Part shown: positions 54,835 to 64,000 of the stretch, one piece after another
Layout: every line of letters starts with the position of its first letter
Position numbering within the stretch: position 1 is the stretch's first letter
Notes under the pieces: generated by a model
What the model saw: the letters and a program-made list of their open reading frames with translations, nothing else
Database searches by the model: none
What the model was told of the DNA's origin: nothing
Assembly (NCBI RefSeq): GCF_026914185.1
Contig: NC_070570.1
Coordinates: 372,001 to 436,000, forward strand
Length of the DNA stretch: 64,000 nucleotides
Reading direction: 5' to 3'
Origin: Puccinia triticina
Lineage: Eukaryota; Basidiomycota; Pucciniomycetes; Pucciniales; Pucciniaceae
Made by a program: the position numbers and the translations under genes

Positions 54835-55477
54835 ATTAGTGATATTTGGCAACCATTCACATTGTAGCTGCTACATTTGGGGTTTTTGTGGTCATTCAAG
54901 GTACACAATTCATCTTTGAGGGCATTTAATCATTTTGGTACCAATATCATTGAAGAATTCCCACGCTGTGCTGAGATATAGTGGCAGAAACACCAAGAAA
55001 CTACCAAATTGGTGATATTTGGCAACTGATCAAATTGTGCCTGCTACATATGGGGGTTTTGTGGTCATTCCAGGTACTCAATGAATCTTTGAGGGAATTT
55101 GATCATTTTGATACCAATATTATGGAATAAATCCCATGCTGCGCTGAGATATAGTGGCAGAAACACCAGAAACTACCAAATTAGTGATATTTTGCAACTG
55201 ATCACATCCTAGCTGCTACCTTTGGGGGTATTGTGGTAATTCAAGGTACACAATTAATCTTCAGGGGAATTTGATCATTTTGGTACCAATATCATGGAAG
55301 AACTCCCACGCTGTGCTGAGATATAGTGGCAGAAACACCAAGAAACTACCAAATTAGTGATATTTGGCAACTGATCACATTGTGGCTGCTACATTTGGGG
55401 GATTTGTGTTCATTCAAGGTACACAATGAATCTTCAGGGGCATGTGATCATTTTGGTACCAATATCATGGAAGAACC

Positions 55478-55868
55478 TGTTGAAATTCCAGTGCTACCGG
55501 TCTCTCCCTCTTCCTCTTTCCCTTCCCTGTCACACTTCTCCTTTCCCTGTCACTCCCTCACTCCCTCCAGATTGCATATGCATAGTTCACCTTCTGTCCC
55601 ACATTCTGGCCCCTCCACTTGTAATAGCTTATATATCCCTGGCTTAGACAGAAATAAACCCATCTGCTTTCTGCGCGCATTTCCCTGAGGTCTCTACGGC
55701 ATACAACCTCTTGTAGCGTGTGCGCTTTTCCGCCACGCAAGCTAGCAGCTTCTAGCCCTCCTTGAGGGCTTCCTTGGCCCCCTTTGTTGTTGTCCTCTGA
55801 GCATCCTCGAGGTTGTTTTTCCTTTGGGTCATCTCTCATCTCTTCGACCTCCGGCCATAGCTTCAACA
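55478..55868 (+). mobile_element. 5' LTR of the gag-only Copia-type element
   Basis: 391 bp, TGTTGAAATTCC to TAGCTTCAACA, with 7-bp inverted termini TGTTGAA/TTCAACA. A TTATATATCC box near 55629 is a plausible TATA element. The 3' copy differs by a 2-bp CT indel near 55501 and few substitutions. Confidence 0.88.
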
Positions 55869-55880
55869 CGATTAACAGTC
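55869..55880 (+). promoter_or_regulatory. Primer-binding site complementary to tRNA-Asn anticodon arm
   Basis: CGATTAACAGTC follows the LTR directly. Its reverse complement GACTGTTAATCG reads as an anticodon loop CTGTTAA with anticodon GTT (asparagine) and the start of the stem. Ty1/Copia elements are known to prime with tRNA halves cut in the anticodon loop; the known case is initiator Met, so an Asn half would be unusual. The match is short. Confidence 0.5.
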
Positions 55881-56057
55881 TCAGTCGCTTTCACTTTGGT
55901 CAAAACTCTTCTCAACCAATTTTTTCTGTCTTTGTTCAAAAAGAAACCATCCTATTCGAACGAATTCAACGATCAGGTTCCTCGGATCGACTTCTCTCTC
56001 ACTTCCGGATCAGCTCTATCGACTTGATCTTCTTTGTACACATCACGTACTCTGATC

Positions 56058-56999
56058 ATGACGTCCAGAAACGTCCCTCTCTATCTGGACGAGAACAACT
56101 ACGACTCCTGGTCGTTTCTCATGATGTCACGACTGGATTGCATCGGAGCCCTTGGACTCGTTCAAGGAACATTGAAACCACCCTCGCCAACGGACAAGCC
56201 AGACGAGAAGAACGTCTATCAAAAGTTGAATCGCCAAGCGTACCACGAAATTGTCGAACATCTCGACAGCAACAATCTCGCGTATGTTTCTCAAACCCTC
56301 ACCGACCAGCACATGTTCAGCGGGTACGCAGTCTGGGCAATACTCAAGCAGAAATACAACGGAGACGATCATGTTGCTAGAGATCGGGCTCTTGATCAGT
56401 TCCTTGACATTGAATACGAGAACCCACCGTCGGCCTTCATAGCAGAAGTACGGGCCGCAAATCATCGACTGGTCTCGACGAAAGTCGGTCTTGACGATCA
56501 GAGCAAGACAGCGATCATTCTTCGCAAGCTGCCATCAGCTGAATGCAAGTCCTTCCGTGATGTTGTCAACGTCGGTTTCCCTAACGACACTGTAGCGGCA
56601 CTCTTAACGCGCTTAGAGAAGCATGTAGCTCAGAATCGACTCGACCGTGTCTCAAACACTCCTGCTCAAATGGCTCTCCTCACCACCAACGACAAGTTCT
56701 ACCTCTGTCCCCATTGCAAGAAAGGCTTCACCATTTGCTCTCACTGCGACAAAGCCGGTCATCGAGAATCAATATGCTTCGAGAAACATCCTGAACAACG
56801 TCCATCGAAGTCTTCAACGTCGAAATCAGTGTCAAAGCCCTCTTCTACTGCGCAAGCTCACCTGGCGTTCGCACACACCGGTTCGTCATCAAACTCAACC
56901 AACGGATTCACTGAAGAGCAAATCAAGTCGGAACAAAATTTTCAGGCGATGCTGGCAAACCCCGAGTTCAAGAAATTAAACATTGGCCGTGGTCTCTAG
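56058..56999 (+). CDS. Copia-type Gag
   Basis: 313 residues from ATG 56058 (an upstream in-frame methionine exists at 56034). It starts MTSRNVPLYLDENNYDSWSF, the N-terminal pattern of Copia/UBN2-type gag (L-x-x-x-N-Y-x-x-W). The central helical gag core includes YAVWAILKQKYNGDD. A CCHC knuckle CSHCDKAGHRESICFEKHPEQ lies near residue 235, preceded by CPHCKKGF. The tail is serine-rich. The frame is intact. It would supply or co-assemble particles. The stop is followed within ~30 bp by the purine tract and LTR. Confidence 0.88.
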   Translation: MTSRNVPLYLDENNYDSWSFLMMSRLDCIGALGLVQGTLKPPSPTDKPDEKNVYQKLNRQAYHEIVEHLDSNNLAYVSQTLTDQHMFSGYAVWAILKQKYNGDDHVARDRALDQFLDIEYENPPSAFIAEVRAANHRLVSTKVGLDDQSKTAIILRKLPSAECKSFRDVVNVGFPNDTVAALLTRLEKHVAQNRLDRVSNTPAQMALLTTNDKFYLCPHCKKGFTICSHCDKAGHRESICFEKHPEQRPSKSSTSKSVSKPSSTAQAHLAFAHTGSSSNSTNGFTEEQIKSEQNFQAMLANPEFKKLNIGRGL

Positions 57000-57431
57000 G
57001 TCCAAAGTTTGTGGGTCATCAGTTGGGGGGGGTTTTGAAATTCCAGTGCTACCGGTCTCTCCCTCTTCCTCTTTCCCTTCCCTGTCACACTTCTCCTTTC
57101 CCTGTCATTGATGGCACGCGAGCAAGGCACGCAGGAGGGTGCCAAAGTCCATGCGCAGGATTGGACGGGCGTGTTTCGTAGACCAGCGGTCCGTCCGTGA
57201 TAGAATAGACAGGCCTGAGCGTTGGTCAAGAATGTAGTCTTGAGTTGATAAAGAGTCTCTATCCCCGAGATCTCTTCCCCTTGCTCACCACTCCCTGACC
57301 GTCAATCCCAGCTATTTCATTTAAAACCTTCTTTTTACAGCGGCACATCGTAAAAAGTTTTAAAATCTCAAATTCTTTTTGTTGACCTTTTTTCAGAACG
57401 TTGAACCAAAATTTACTTCATAGCATAGAGA

Positions 57432-58987
57432 ATGGGCAAATCAAACACTGTAAGAGCTTCGAAGAACTCAAACAAAGCAAATAGCAAGAGAGCAGAAGAC
57501 GAGAACGTTTTGAATACCCTGGTTCCAGGCCCAAACACGGGAGATAACGGTAACAACGAAAGTAAGCAAGCTCATTCTAGAAACAAACTGCGAAACAGTT
57601 TTAGATGAACAGAGCCTTATTCAAAAACTTAATACTCCGTGAATCATTTAGTTACTAGTCAACCTTTACCTGTTGAGTCTCCACACTCAGAGGAGGAATT
57701 ATTGTTCGAATCAGAAGTTGATCCGGTTCCAGGCAACTCTGTTGAGAAACCAAACGACATCGGAACGGTGATTGAACCAAAGACTGGTACGATTAATCTT
57801 CCAGATCTCCTATTCTCACCTGTACTATGAAACTAATACCCATGATGATGTTAATGTCTAAAACAGTAACTCTCGCCGAGAAAAGAGCGCAGATTTTGAG
57901 TCAAGCTTTGTCGGCCCAAGATGCAGGTTTCCAGCTAGCAGCAAATATCTTGTTCAAAGCGTTGTCGGAGACCGGCACGGCTGCGTTATCCGAGACCGGA
58001 CCGCTTTTGAATCGCTTGACTGAGATCGTGTCGTCTGATGTGACATCAGTGACGCCAATCGATAACATAGAATCAACCGACCGCGATGGAGAGTTACTCT
58101 ACGCGATAGGCACTTTAAGCTCTCATAATCACATTGGTTATGCTCCGTTCCTTGACGAGAACATCAAGAAACTCAGAGGACCTTTACCCCTAACTATTTT
58201 CAATCCGAAATGGCAAAGGGATGCAATGCATTACCACACCGAGAGGAGAGTGAAAGACGACGTCGAACGCTCGAGCTACAAAGGTTTCCCTTTTATCCCA
58301 GAATGGCATATGACTTTTGCACATTGGACCTGGAATCATCGCAACTTCCTCAAGACCTGCGAAGAAGTATACGGCTTGCAAAATTTTGCCCCGTTACTCA
58401 AGCAACATAAAGAGAACTGCGACCAAATGATCGAAAAAGACTGTTGTTTCATGGTGGCTTTTCGATACGATATGATCATGAGGTGGAATACTTTCTCCAC
58501 CAGGATTCTTGTGGACGGGAAACAGAAGCTTCAAGATATTTCGAAAATCAAGGAAGACGTGCTAGCTTCTTGTATCACTGTTTCTTGCAATTTAGGCGAG
58601 TGGAATTGGGAGGAGAACTATTACGCTCCGGGTTACGCATACGCGAATCGTGACCCTTACACCGGAATCAAGAAGCAAGTGAAACAGAACACAGGTTTTA
58701 ATTCAACTTCTAGTTACATGAATCAAAACAATCAAATCTCCGGTTACGTGAATCAAAACTCCATAAACCAAGGTTATTACGCAAACTCCAATCAGAATCA
58801 TTTGAACCATAATAGAGCAAATTCGTCTAATAATCATAACAATCAAGAGTCGAAGAAACAAGCTAGATCGGGATACAAGGGATCTCATTGGATCAATGGT
58901 TTTGTCGACAGGAGAGCGTCGTCCAACCCTCCCCCGAGTAATTCTGGATCTGCTCCTGGCGCATCTGGCTCAGGCGCTAAGAAGTAG
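57432..58987 (+). CDS. DIRS-like gag, spliced
   Basis: Proposed exons 57432-57561, 57652-57786 and 57867-58987 (461 residues). Intron 1 is 90 bp (GTAAGC...ATTTAG). Intron 2 is 80 bp (GTACGA...AAACAG) and holds an AACTAATA branch-like site. Both junctions are in phase, and together they connect three otherwise separate frames to a starting methionine. The N-terminus is polar; the central region (FIPEWHMTFAHWTWNHRNFL, DCCFMVAFRYDMIMRWNTFS) resembles gag-like proteins of YR retrotransposons, and the C-terminus is N/Q/S-rich. The function as structural protein is inferred from position. Confidence 0.65.
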
Positions 58988-59221
58988 GCAGATTTTTCTA
59001 TTTTCGTTCCTATCCTGCAGAGATTTCGCATTTCCTTTCCAGGTCACTTTCCCTATTTACCAAAGACCGAGCTACAGAATTATTTCATTCTTGTGCACTC
59101 TCTCCTTTTCTTTTTTTGATTGCTTTGATTTTTTGGCTGTTTCCAATCATATTGCTTTTTCCTGATCTTTGTTTTTCTAATTTTTGTGAATGTCGTTATT
59201 GTACTCTTTAGAACGAACATT

Positions 59222-60853
59222 ATGTTGCAATGGCCAGATAAGATATCGTGCGAAATGAATATCCCGTTTTGGGAGTACGCATTGAAGAAAGCCGCGCTAA
59301 ACGAGATCTACAGCGATGTGATTGATGGTTTTCGGTCTGGTTTTGACCAAGGCATACCGAAACATCAGGTTGGAAACTTGTCATGGTTCACGCCACCAAA
59401 CCATAAATCTTCTGCATTGGCGGCGGAAAAAATCTCAGAATCGTTTGCGAAAGAAGTTAAGGCGAAAAGGATGTTTGGTCCTTTCAAACATGAACAAGTG
59501 GCGACTAAGTTCGACTTCTTCAGGAGCAGCCCTTTAGGCGCTGTAGTAAACAATGATGGGTCGGTCAGACCGATCAACGACTTATCTTTCCCTCGAGGTG
59601 ACCCGAATGTACCGTCCGTCAACTCCTTTGTCGACAAGAACGACTTCAACACGACTTGGGATGATTTTGCAACTGTTTCAAAAAATTTCGCATCACTAAA
59701 CCGTCCGGTGCAGCTTGCCCTTTTTGATTGGGAAAAAGCATACAGACAGATCCCTACCAAACGGGAGCAATGGCCTTTCCTCCTAGTTTTGGACCTAAAC
59801 GGCGATTTATATGTAGACACTAGGATCACTTTCGGTGGTGTGGCAGGGTGCGGTTCTTTTGGCCGACCTGCGGATGCTTGGAAAGATATCATGCAAGATC
59901 AGTTCGACCTAATAAAAAATTTTCGCTGGGTCGATGATAACCTATTTCTGAAGGACATCAATTCAGATACTTCCATGGATCAAATTGTCGCATACTCTAC
60001 AAAGATGGGAGTACAGACAAACGAGAAAAAATGTTGCAGTTTTTCAAACGAACAAAAATTCATTGGTTTCGTTTGGAACGGAGTAGACAAAACTGTACGG
60101 CTACCAGAAGAAAAACTTGCAAAACGAATTGAAAAAATTAAACCTTTTCTTATTGAGATAAGGATATTCTCGTTCAATGAAGTAGAAGTTATCGCAGGAC
60201 AACTCAACCATGTCTCGTACATTTTACCTCAACTCAGATGTTACCTGAAAAGTCTGTACAAATGGATGGCCGAATGGAAGTATATTTACGCGAAACGGGT
60301 CTCCCCAGTTGAGGTGATGGAAGATCTTGAAGTGTGGCTGAAAACCCTGGAGAATTTCGAACATACTCGTTTGGTCCCGTCAACAATCCCAACAAATATT
60401 GAGTGGGTAGGAGACGCATCGACAAGTTTCGGTATTGGAGTAAAAATCGGGCCGTTATGGACACAAGTGAAACTGAAAGAGAAAGCGGACCCGTTAGAGA
60501 AACGCCATAATATATCTTGGTTAGAAACGGTGGCAATAAGATTGGGACTACTTATGTTGAAACATACGAGTAGGATCAGAAGAGGCATGAACTTGATTGT
60601 ATGGACCGACAACAACACAACCTTAGCAGTCATAGAGAACAGGAAGTCAAAAGATATTGCTGTAAACGAAGAATGGAAGATAATCCAGTCTTTTTTATTG
60701 GAAGAACAGCTGGATCTAACTGCGAAACGGGTCAAATCAGAAGATAACGTTGCAGACGCCTTGTCGAGAGGCGTGAGGGGATCACACCAAGAAAAAAACA
60801 GGGTTTTGTTCGACATTCCCAGAGACTTGTTACCTTGGGTGGATCACGCTTGA
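59222..60853 (+). CDS. DIRS-like reverse transcriptase-RNase H
   Basis: 543 residues from ATG 59222. RT motifs: GAVVNNDGSVRPINDLSFPR, LALFDWEKAYRQIP with a catalytic aspartate, GGVAGCGSFGRPAD, and the catalytic FRWVDDNLFL near residue 238. RNase H follows: IEWVGDASTSFGIG (~397), WLETVAIRLG, LIVWTDNNTTLAVI (~461) and DNVADALSRG (~509), giving D-E-D-D residues. It converts element RNA into DNA. An acceptor-like TACTCTTTAG sits just before the start at 59211, so the mRNA may be spliced. No stops. Confidence 0.88.
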   Translation: MLQWPDKISCEMNIPFWEYALKKAALNEIYSDVIDGFRSGFDQGIPKHQVGNLSWFTPPNHKSSALAAEKISESFAKEVKAKRMFGPFKHEQVATKFDFFRSSPLGAVVNNDGSVRPINDLSFPRGDPNVPSVNSFVDKNDFNTTWDDFATVSKNFASLNRPVQLALFDWEKAYRQIPTKREQWPFLLVLDLNGDLYVDTRITFGGVAGCGSFGRPADAWKDIMQDQFDLIKNFRWVDDNLFLKDINSDTSMDQIVAYSTKMGVQTNEKKCCSFSNEQKFIGFVWNGVDKTVRLPEEKLAKRIEKIKPFLIEIRIFSFNEVEVIAGQLNHVSYILPQLRCYLKSLYKWMAEWKYIYAKRVSPVEVMEDLEVWLKTLENFEHTRLVPSTIPTNIEWVGDASTSFGIGVKIGPLWTQVKLKEKADPLEKRHNISWLETVAIRLGLLMLKHTSRIRRGMNLIVWTDNNTTLAVIENRKSKDIAVNEEWKIIQSFLLEEQLDLTAKRVKSEDNVADALSRGVRGSHQEKNRVLFDIPRDLLPWVDHA

Positions 60854-60962
60854 TCCCTACCATTTTTCTCTATTTATATGAGAAACCTGAATGGTCTTTT
60901 TTCCTGTTTTTCATTTCGTTTTGTTGTCTTTCTACTTGTTATCTCTTTTTCACGAAAACAAG

Positions 60963-62048
60963 ATGACCGCCGTAACGGATGTGAAGGACTGGGAATCCAG
61001 ACTTGGACATTTTCTAAAGTCAGGATCATTCGCATGCACCCTCAGTCCAATAAACAAGCGGATCCTAAATGGTTGGAAATTCAACACAGTCACTGGTTAC
61101 AACAGCGCTGTAAAGAAATTTGCAGTTTTCCAAAGTCAAGCAGGATATACGGAATACACTTTGCCGATAACACCAGAGGAACTAGAAGGTTTTTGTTTTT
61201 GGGCTGGTAGAGACCTACACGAAAACGACCGACAGAAGATAAACGCGAAGACCATTAAGAAGTATTTATGCGGGCTGAAGGCGTGGCACACTCTCCACGA
61301 TAAAAAATTCCCTTCGGTGTCTGATAAGAGGATAGAACTACTTATGAAGGCTTCGGCTAGAGCGGACGCAACTATACCCCCGAAACCGCCGAAACCGGCT
61401 ATAATGCTGCGCCACCTCGTTTGGCTATTGAACAATCTCTCCATTAGCTCAGAGGAAGATAAAGCGATTGGCGATCTAGCAATAGTAGCTTTCTGGGGAA
61501 TGGCGAGAATGGGCGAAGTTACTTATACCATTACGACAGGGGAGCTAAACGAGCATTCAGCTTTACTCACGACAGACGTGCGAAGTGGCGAAGTAGGGAA
61601 GAAGAGATTTACGTATTTGACCTTAAGAAACGCGAAGACAGCCGCACCCGGGACCTCTCAAACGTTAACTTTACAAAGCACAGGAAACATGCTGTGTCCC
61701 ATAGAAGCAGTTACCAGGAGATTAATAGAGGCGGGAGGTTTTAAAACGTCACTTTTTGGATATTATAAAGACGGCGTACGACACCACTTAACAAAGGCGG
61801 TCGTAGTCTCTAAGATACAATCCGTACTTCGACGTGGAGGTTTTGACGGTTACCTCGGCCACTCCTTTAGAGTAGGGGGGGCATCGCTGCGTTTTGCTTT
61901 CAAAAAACGAATAGAAGACATTTGCGACGTAGGCCGATGGAAATCAAGTTGCTATAAACTATACATCAGAGACTACTCAATGGAAGACTTAGAGGAGGCG
62001 AGGAAGATACTTAGGGAACTGAAGATTGTGTGGAAAGGGCAGAAATGA
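60963..62048 (+). CDS. Tyrosine recombinase of the DIRS-like element
   Basis: 361 residues from ATG 60963. N-terminal SAM-like core-binding part (TVTGYNSAVKKFAVFQSQAG), then the catalytic domain: Arg in FWGMARMGEVTY (~181), HSFRVGGAS (His-x-x-Arg, ~300), GRWKSS (~324, the His/Trp position) and nucleophile Tyr in YIRDYS (~336). All R-H-R-W-Y residues are visible. It would integrate a circular DNA intermediate by site-specific recombination, without target duplication. It lies 109 bp after the RT gene on the same strand. Confidence 0.88.
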   Translation: MTAVTDVKDWESRLGHFLKSGSFACTLSPINKRILNGWKFNTVTGYNSAVKKFAVFQSQAGYTEYTLPITPEELEGFCFWAGRDLHENDRQKINAKTIKKYLCGLKAWHTLHDKKFPSVSDKRIELLMKASARADATIPPKPPKPAIMLRHLVWLLNNLSISSEEDKAIGDLAIVAFWGMARMGEVTYTITTGELNEHSALLTTDVRSGEVGKKRFTYLTLRNAKTAAPGTSQTLTLQSTGNMLCPIEAVTRRLIEAGGFKTSLFGYYKDGVRHHLTKAVVVSKIQSVLRRGGFDGYLGHSFRVGGASLRFAFKKRIEDICDVGRWKSSCYKLYIRDYSMEDLEEARKILRELKIVWKGQK

Positions 62049-63772
62049 TTAGAATTATGTTTTTCTTGTTGATAACTCCGTAAAACAAGAATTTTAGAAT
62101 GCAGATTTGGGTTTTTCGTGCAAAGGCTCAGGCTCACATTAGAAAATCCTCTCCTTGAGATATGGGTTTTTTGCCCTCAAACTATCTTTTGGAAAATTCT
62201 ATATTCAACAAAACATTCTTTTCTAGTCTGGTTGAGTACTAACCCTTCGAACTGCCCAATGGCCAGAAAATCAGGGGTTTCTACTCTCAACCTTTTCCCG
62301 CACTCGGGCTAGCTGAGGACTCATCACCCCTACTAGCCCTAGAGGAGAAATGTACACCCAGCGCATAGCGTTAGCTGCGGCGCAGTAAAAACCGGGTGAA
62401 GTTTACACTATCCTCGACACGAGTACTAGAAATAAACGGCAGTGAATGCTAAATGGACTCCCTCACTCCCTCCAGATTGCATATGCATAGTTCACCTTCT
62501 GTCCCACATTCTGGCCCCTCCACTTGTAATAGCTTATATATCCCTGGCTTAGACAGAAATAAACCCATCTGCTTTCTGCGCGCATTTCCCTGGGGTCTCT
62601 ACGGCATACAACCTCTTGTAGCGTGTGCGCTTTTCCGCCACGCAAGCTAGCAGCTTCTAGCCCTCCTTGAGGGCTTCCTTGGCCCCCTTTGTTGTTGTCC
62701 TCTGAGCATCCTCAAGGTTGTTTTGCCTTTGGGTCATATCTCATCTCTTCGACCTCCGGCCATAGCTTCAACAGAACTCCCACGCTGCGCTGAGATATAG
62801 TGGCAGAAACACCAAGAAACTACCAAATTAGTGATATTTGGTAACTGATCACATTGTGACTGCTACATTTGGGGGTTTTGTGGTCATCAAATGTACTCAA
62901 TGAATGTTTGAGGGCATGTGATTATTTTGGTACCAATATCATGGAAGAACTCCCAGGCTGCTTTGAGATATAGTGGCAGAAACACCAAGAAACTACCAAA
63001 TTAGTGATATTTGGCAACTGATCAGGTCGTAGGGCTACATTAGGGAGTTTCATGGTGATTTAAGGTACACAATCAATCTTCGGGGACTATTGATCATTTT
63101 GAAACCAATATCATGGAAGAACTCCCAGGTTGTGTTGAGATATAGTGGCAGAAACACCAAGAACCTGCCAAATTAGTGAGATTTGGCAACTGATGAGATT
63201 GTAGCTGCCACATTTGGGGGTTTTGTGGTCATTTAAGGTACACAATGGATCCTTGGGGGCTACTGAACATTTTGATACCAATATCATGGAAGAACCCCCA
63301 GGCTGTGTTGAGATATAGTGGCAGAAACACCAAGAAACTACCAAATTAGTGATATTTGGCAACTGATCAGGTCGTAGGGGCTACATTAGGGAGTTTCGTG
63401 GTCATTTAAGGTACACAATGAATCCTTGGGGACTATTGATCATTTTGAAACCAATATCATGGAAGAACTCCTGGGCTGTGTTGAGATATAGTGGCAGAAA
63501 CACCAATAAACTACCAAATTAGTCATATTTGGCCACTGATCAGATTGTAGCAGCTACATTTGGGGATGTTGTGGTCATTCAAGGTACACAATGAATCTAT
63601 GGGGGCTTTTAAAAATTTCGGTACCAATTTCATGGAAAAATTCCCAGGCTGTGTTGAGATATAGTTGCAGAAATACCAAGAAACTAACAAAGTAGTGAGA
63701 TTTGGCAACTGATCAGATTGCAGCTGCTGCATAATGGATGTGACCCCAAAAAAATTATTTCTGGGTTTCATA

Positions 63773-64000
63773 TGGGTCAGCCTAAAGGCACCCCAAAAAT
63801 TTACTTCATGTACACCAAAATTTTGGTGTACCCACATGCGCACCCCAATATTACTGGGGTGCACTTCTGGAGTACCCCAATTTATTGGTGTGCAGACCTG
63901 CTTACCCCAAAAACATTGGGGTGAGGGTGTTGAAACCCCCAGACTGCTTCAATTTTTGGGGTGAAATTTAATGTACACCAAGTGAAATGGTGTACATCAG
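63773..64000. repeat. Hairpin chain at the right edge
   Basis: Successive hairpins with arms GTACACCA/TGGTGTAC (about 63810-63832 and 63972-63995) and ACCCCAAT/ATTGGGGT variants (about 63842, 63874, 63905). It resembles the chains at 1-360 and 4460-4905. It lies just outside the satellite and continues past the window. Confidence 0.65.

Larger units (their letters stand above)
57108..62457 (+). mobile_element. DIRS-like tyrosine-recombinase retrotransposon
   Basis: A 5350-bp element with gag-like, RT-RNase H and tyrosine recombinase genes in that order on one strand, all open. It lacks DDE integrase and retropepsin. Its insertion made no TSD, as expected for YR retrotransposons. I could not find the inverted or split direct terminal repeats of DIRS or Ngaro elements, nor the methyltransferase-like domain of DIRS proper. 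It is therefore DIRS-like, subgroup unresolved. Intact frames suggest it is recent. Confidence 0.87.
55478..62773 (+). mobile_element. Gag-only Ty1/Copia-type retrotransposon, split by a DIRS-like element
   Basis: 5' LTR 55478-55868, half-tRNA primer-binding site, gag, a purine tract (TTGGGGGGGG at 57023-57032), then a 3' LTR whose first 75 bp (57033-57107) and last 316 bp (62458-62773) are separated by the DIRS-like element. Flanks GAACC (55473-55477) and GAACT (62774-62778) differ at one base. There is no protease, integrase or RT between gag and the purine tract, so this is a non-autonomous TR-GAG type element that would need helper pol. Confidence 0.87.
57033..62773 (+). mobile_element. 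3' LTR of the Copia-type element, split in two
   Basis: Segments 57033-57107 and 62458-62773 align end to end with the 5' LTR (breakpoint CCTGTCA/CTCCCTC). The intervening 5350 bp is the DIRS-like element. No target duplication is visible at the breakpoint beyond a single shared A. Confidence 0.88.
54835..63772 (-). repeat. ~172-bp satellite array, inverted arm (interrupted)
   Basis: The same unit in reverse orientation: 54835-55477 (about 3.7 units) and 62774-63720 (about 5.5 units), separated by the nested Copia/DIRS insertion. Orientation switches at GCCAAATTAGTGATATTTGGC, itself a hairpin. The right edge (TGCATAATGGATGTGACCCC...TTTCTGGGTTT, to about 63772) is the inverted counterpart of the left edge at 50297. 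The whole therefore looks like one large inverted repeat with unequal arms. Confidence 0.88.

Noticed and set aside
57108..62457. Terminal inverted or split direct repeats for the DIRS-like element
   Set aside because: Comparison of both ends in both orientations by eye gave no convincing match; left unassigned.

Overview
The window is eukaryotic and almost entirely transposable elements and satellite DNA. Short spliceosomal introns (66-90 bp), Ty3/Gypsy, Ty1/Copia-type and DIRS-like retroelements, a Myb/SANT-like gene fragment and abundant C-to-T nonsense decay point to a repeat-bloated fungal genome. A rust-type basidiomycete is my best guess; this is inference from element types and decay, not from a marker gene. 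I see no intact conventional host gene, no complete tRNA or rRNA gene and no CRISPR array.

Layout. 1-4900: hairpin-rich satellites, including a 42-bp tandem array (2258-3397). 4911-7965: truncated Ty3 copy A (minus) split by a solo LTR (5065-6300). 7966-12900: LTR-like DNA and two related ~0.72-kb MITE-like elements. 12925-14095: a 21-bp/42-bp palindromic array, into which element F, a minus-strand chromovirus, is inserted (14096-~20712). 21389-24051: two foldback elements. 24052-27065: fragments of two further Ty3 elements, one split by a solo LTR (25848-26799). 27273-30260: a Myb/SANT-like pseudogene split by an LTR (28289-29420). 30635-36801: decayed Ty3 copy D (minus) with two solo-LTR insertions. 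36815-49718: Ty3 copy B (plus), whose gag is split by solo LTR G, itself split by the full-length, young-looking element C (38329-46416). 50297-63772: a ~172-bp satellite that switches orientation at 54834 and contains a solo LTR and a gag-only Copia-type element, whose 3' LTR is split by a DIRS-like tyrosine-recombinase retrotransposon (57108-62457).

Insertion layers were resolved by target-site duplications (TSDs) and, where the host is coding, by restoration of its reading frame. All five 4-bp TSDs of the TGTGG-type LTRs are CpG-centred (ACGT, CCGT, CCGG, CCGC, CCGA/CCAA). The strongest new biology is in element C: a textbook minus-1 frameshift signal at the gag stop, a primer-binding site that continues through the anticodon arm of a spliced tRNA-Tyr, and four copies of a ~110-bp intron-like module. 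The same module recurs three times in D and once in another fragment. A second theme is that arrays and several LTRs are built from short perfect palindromes of unrelated sequence.
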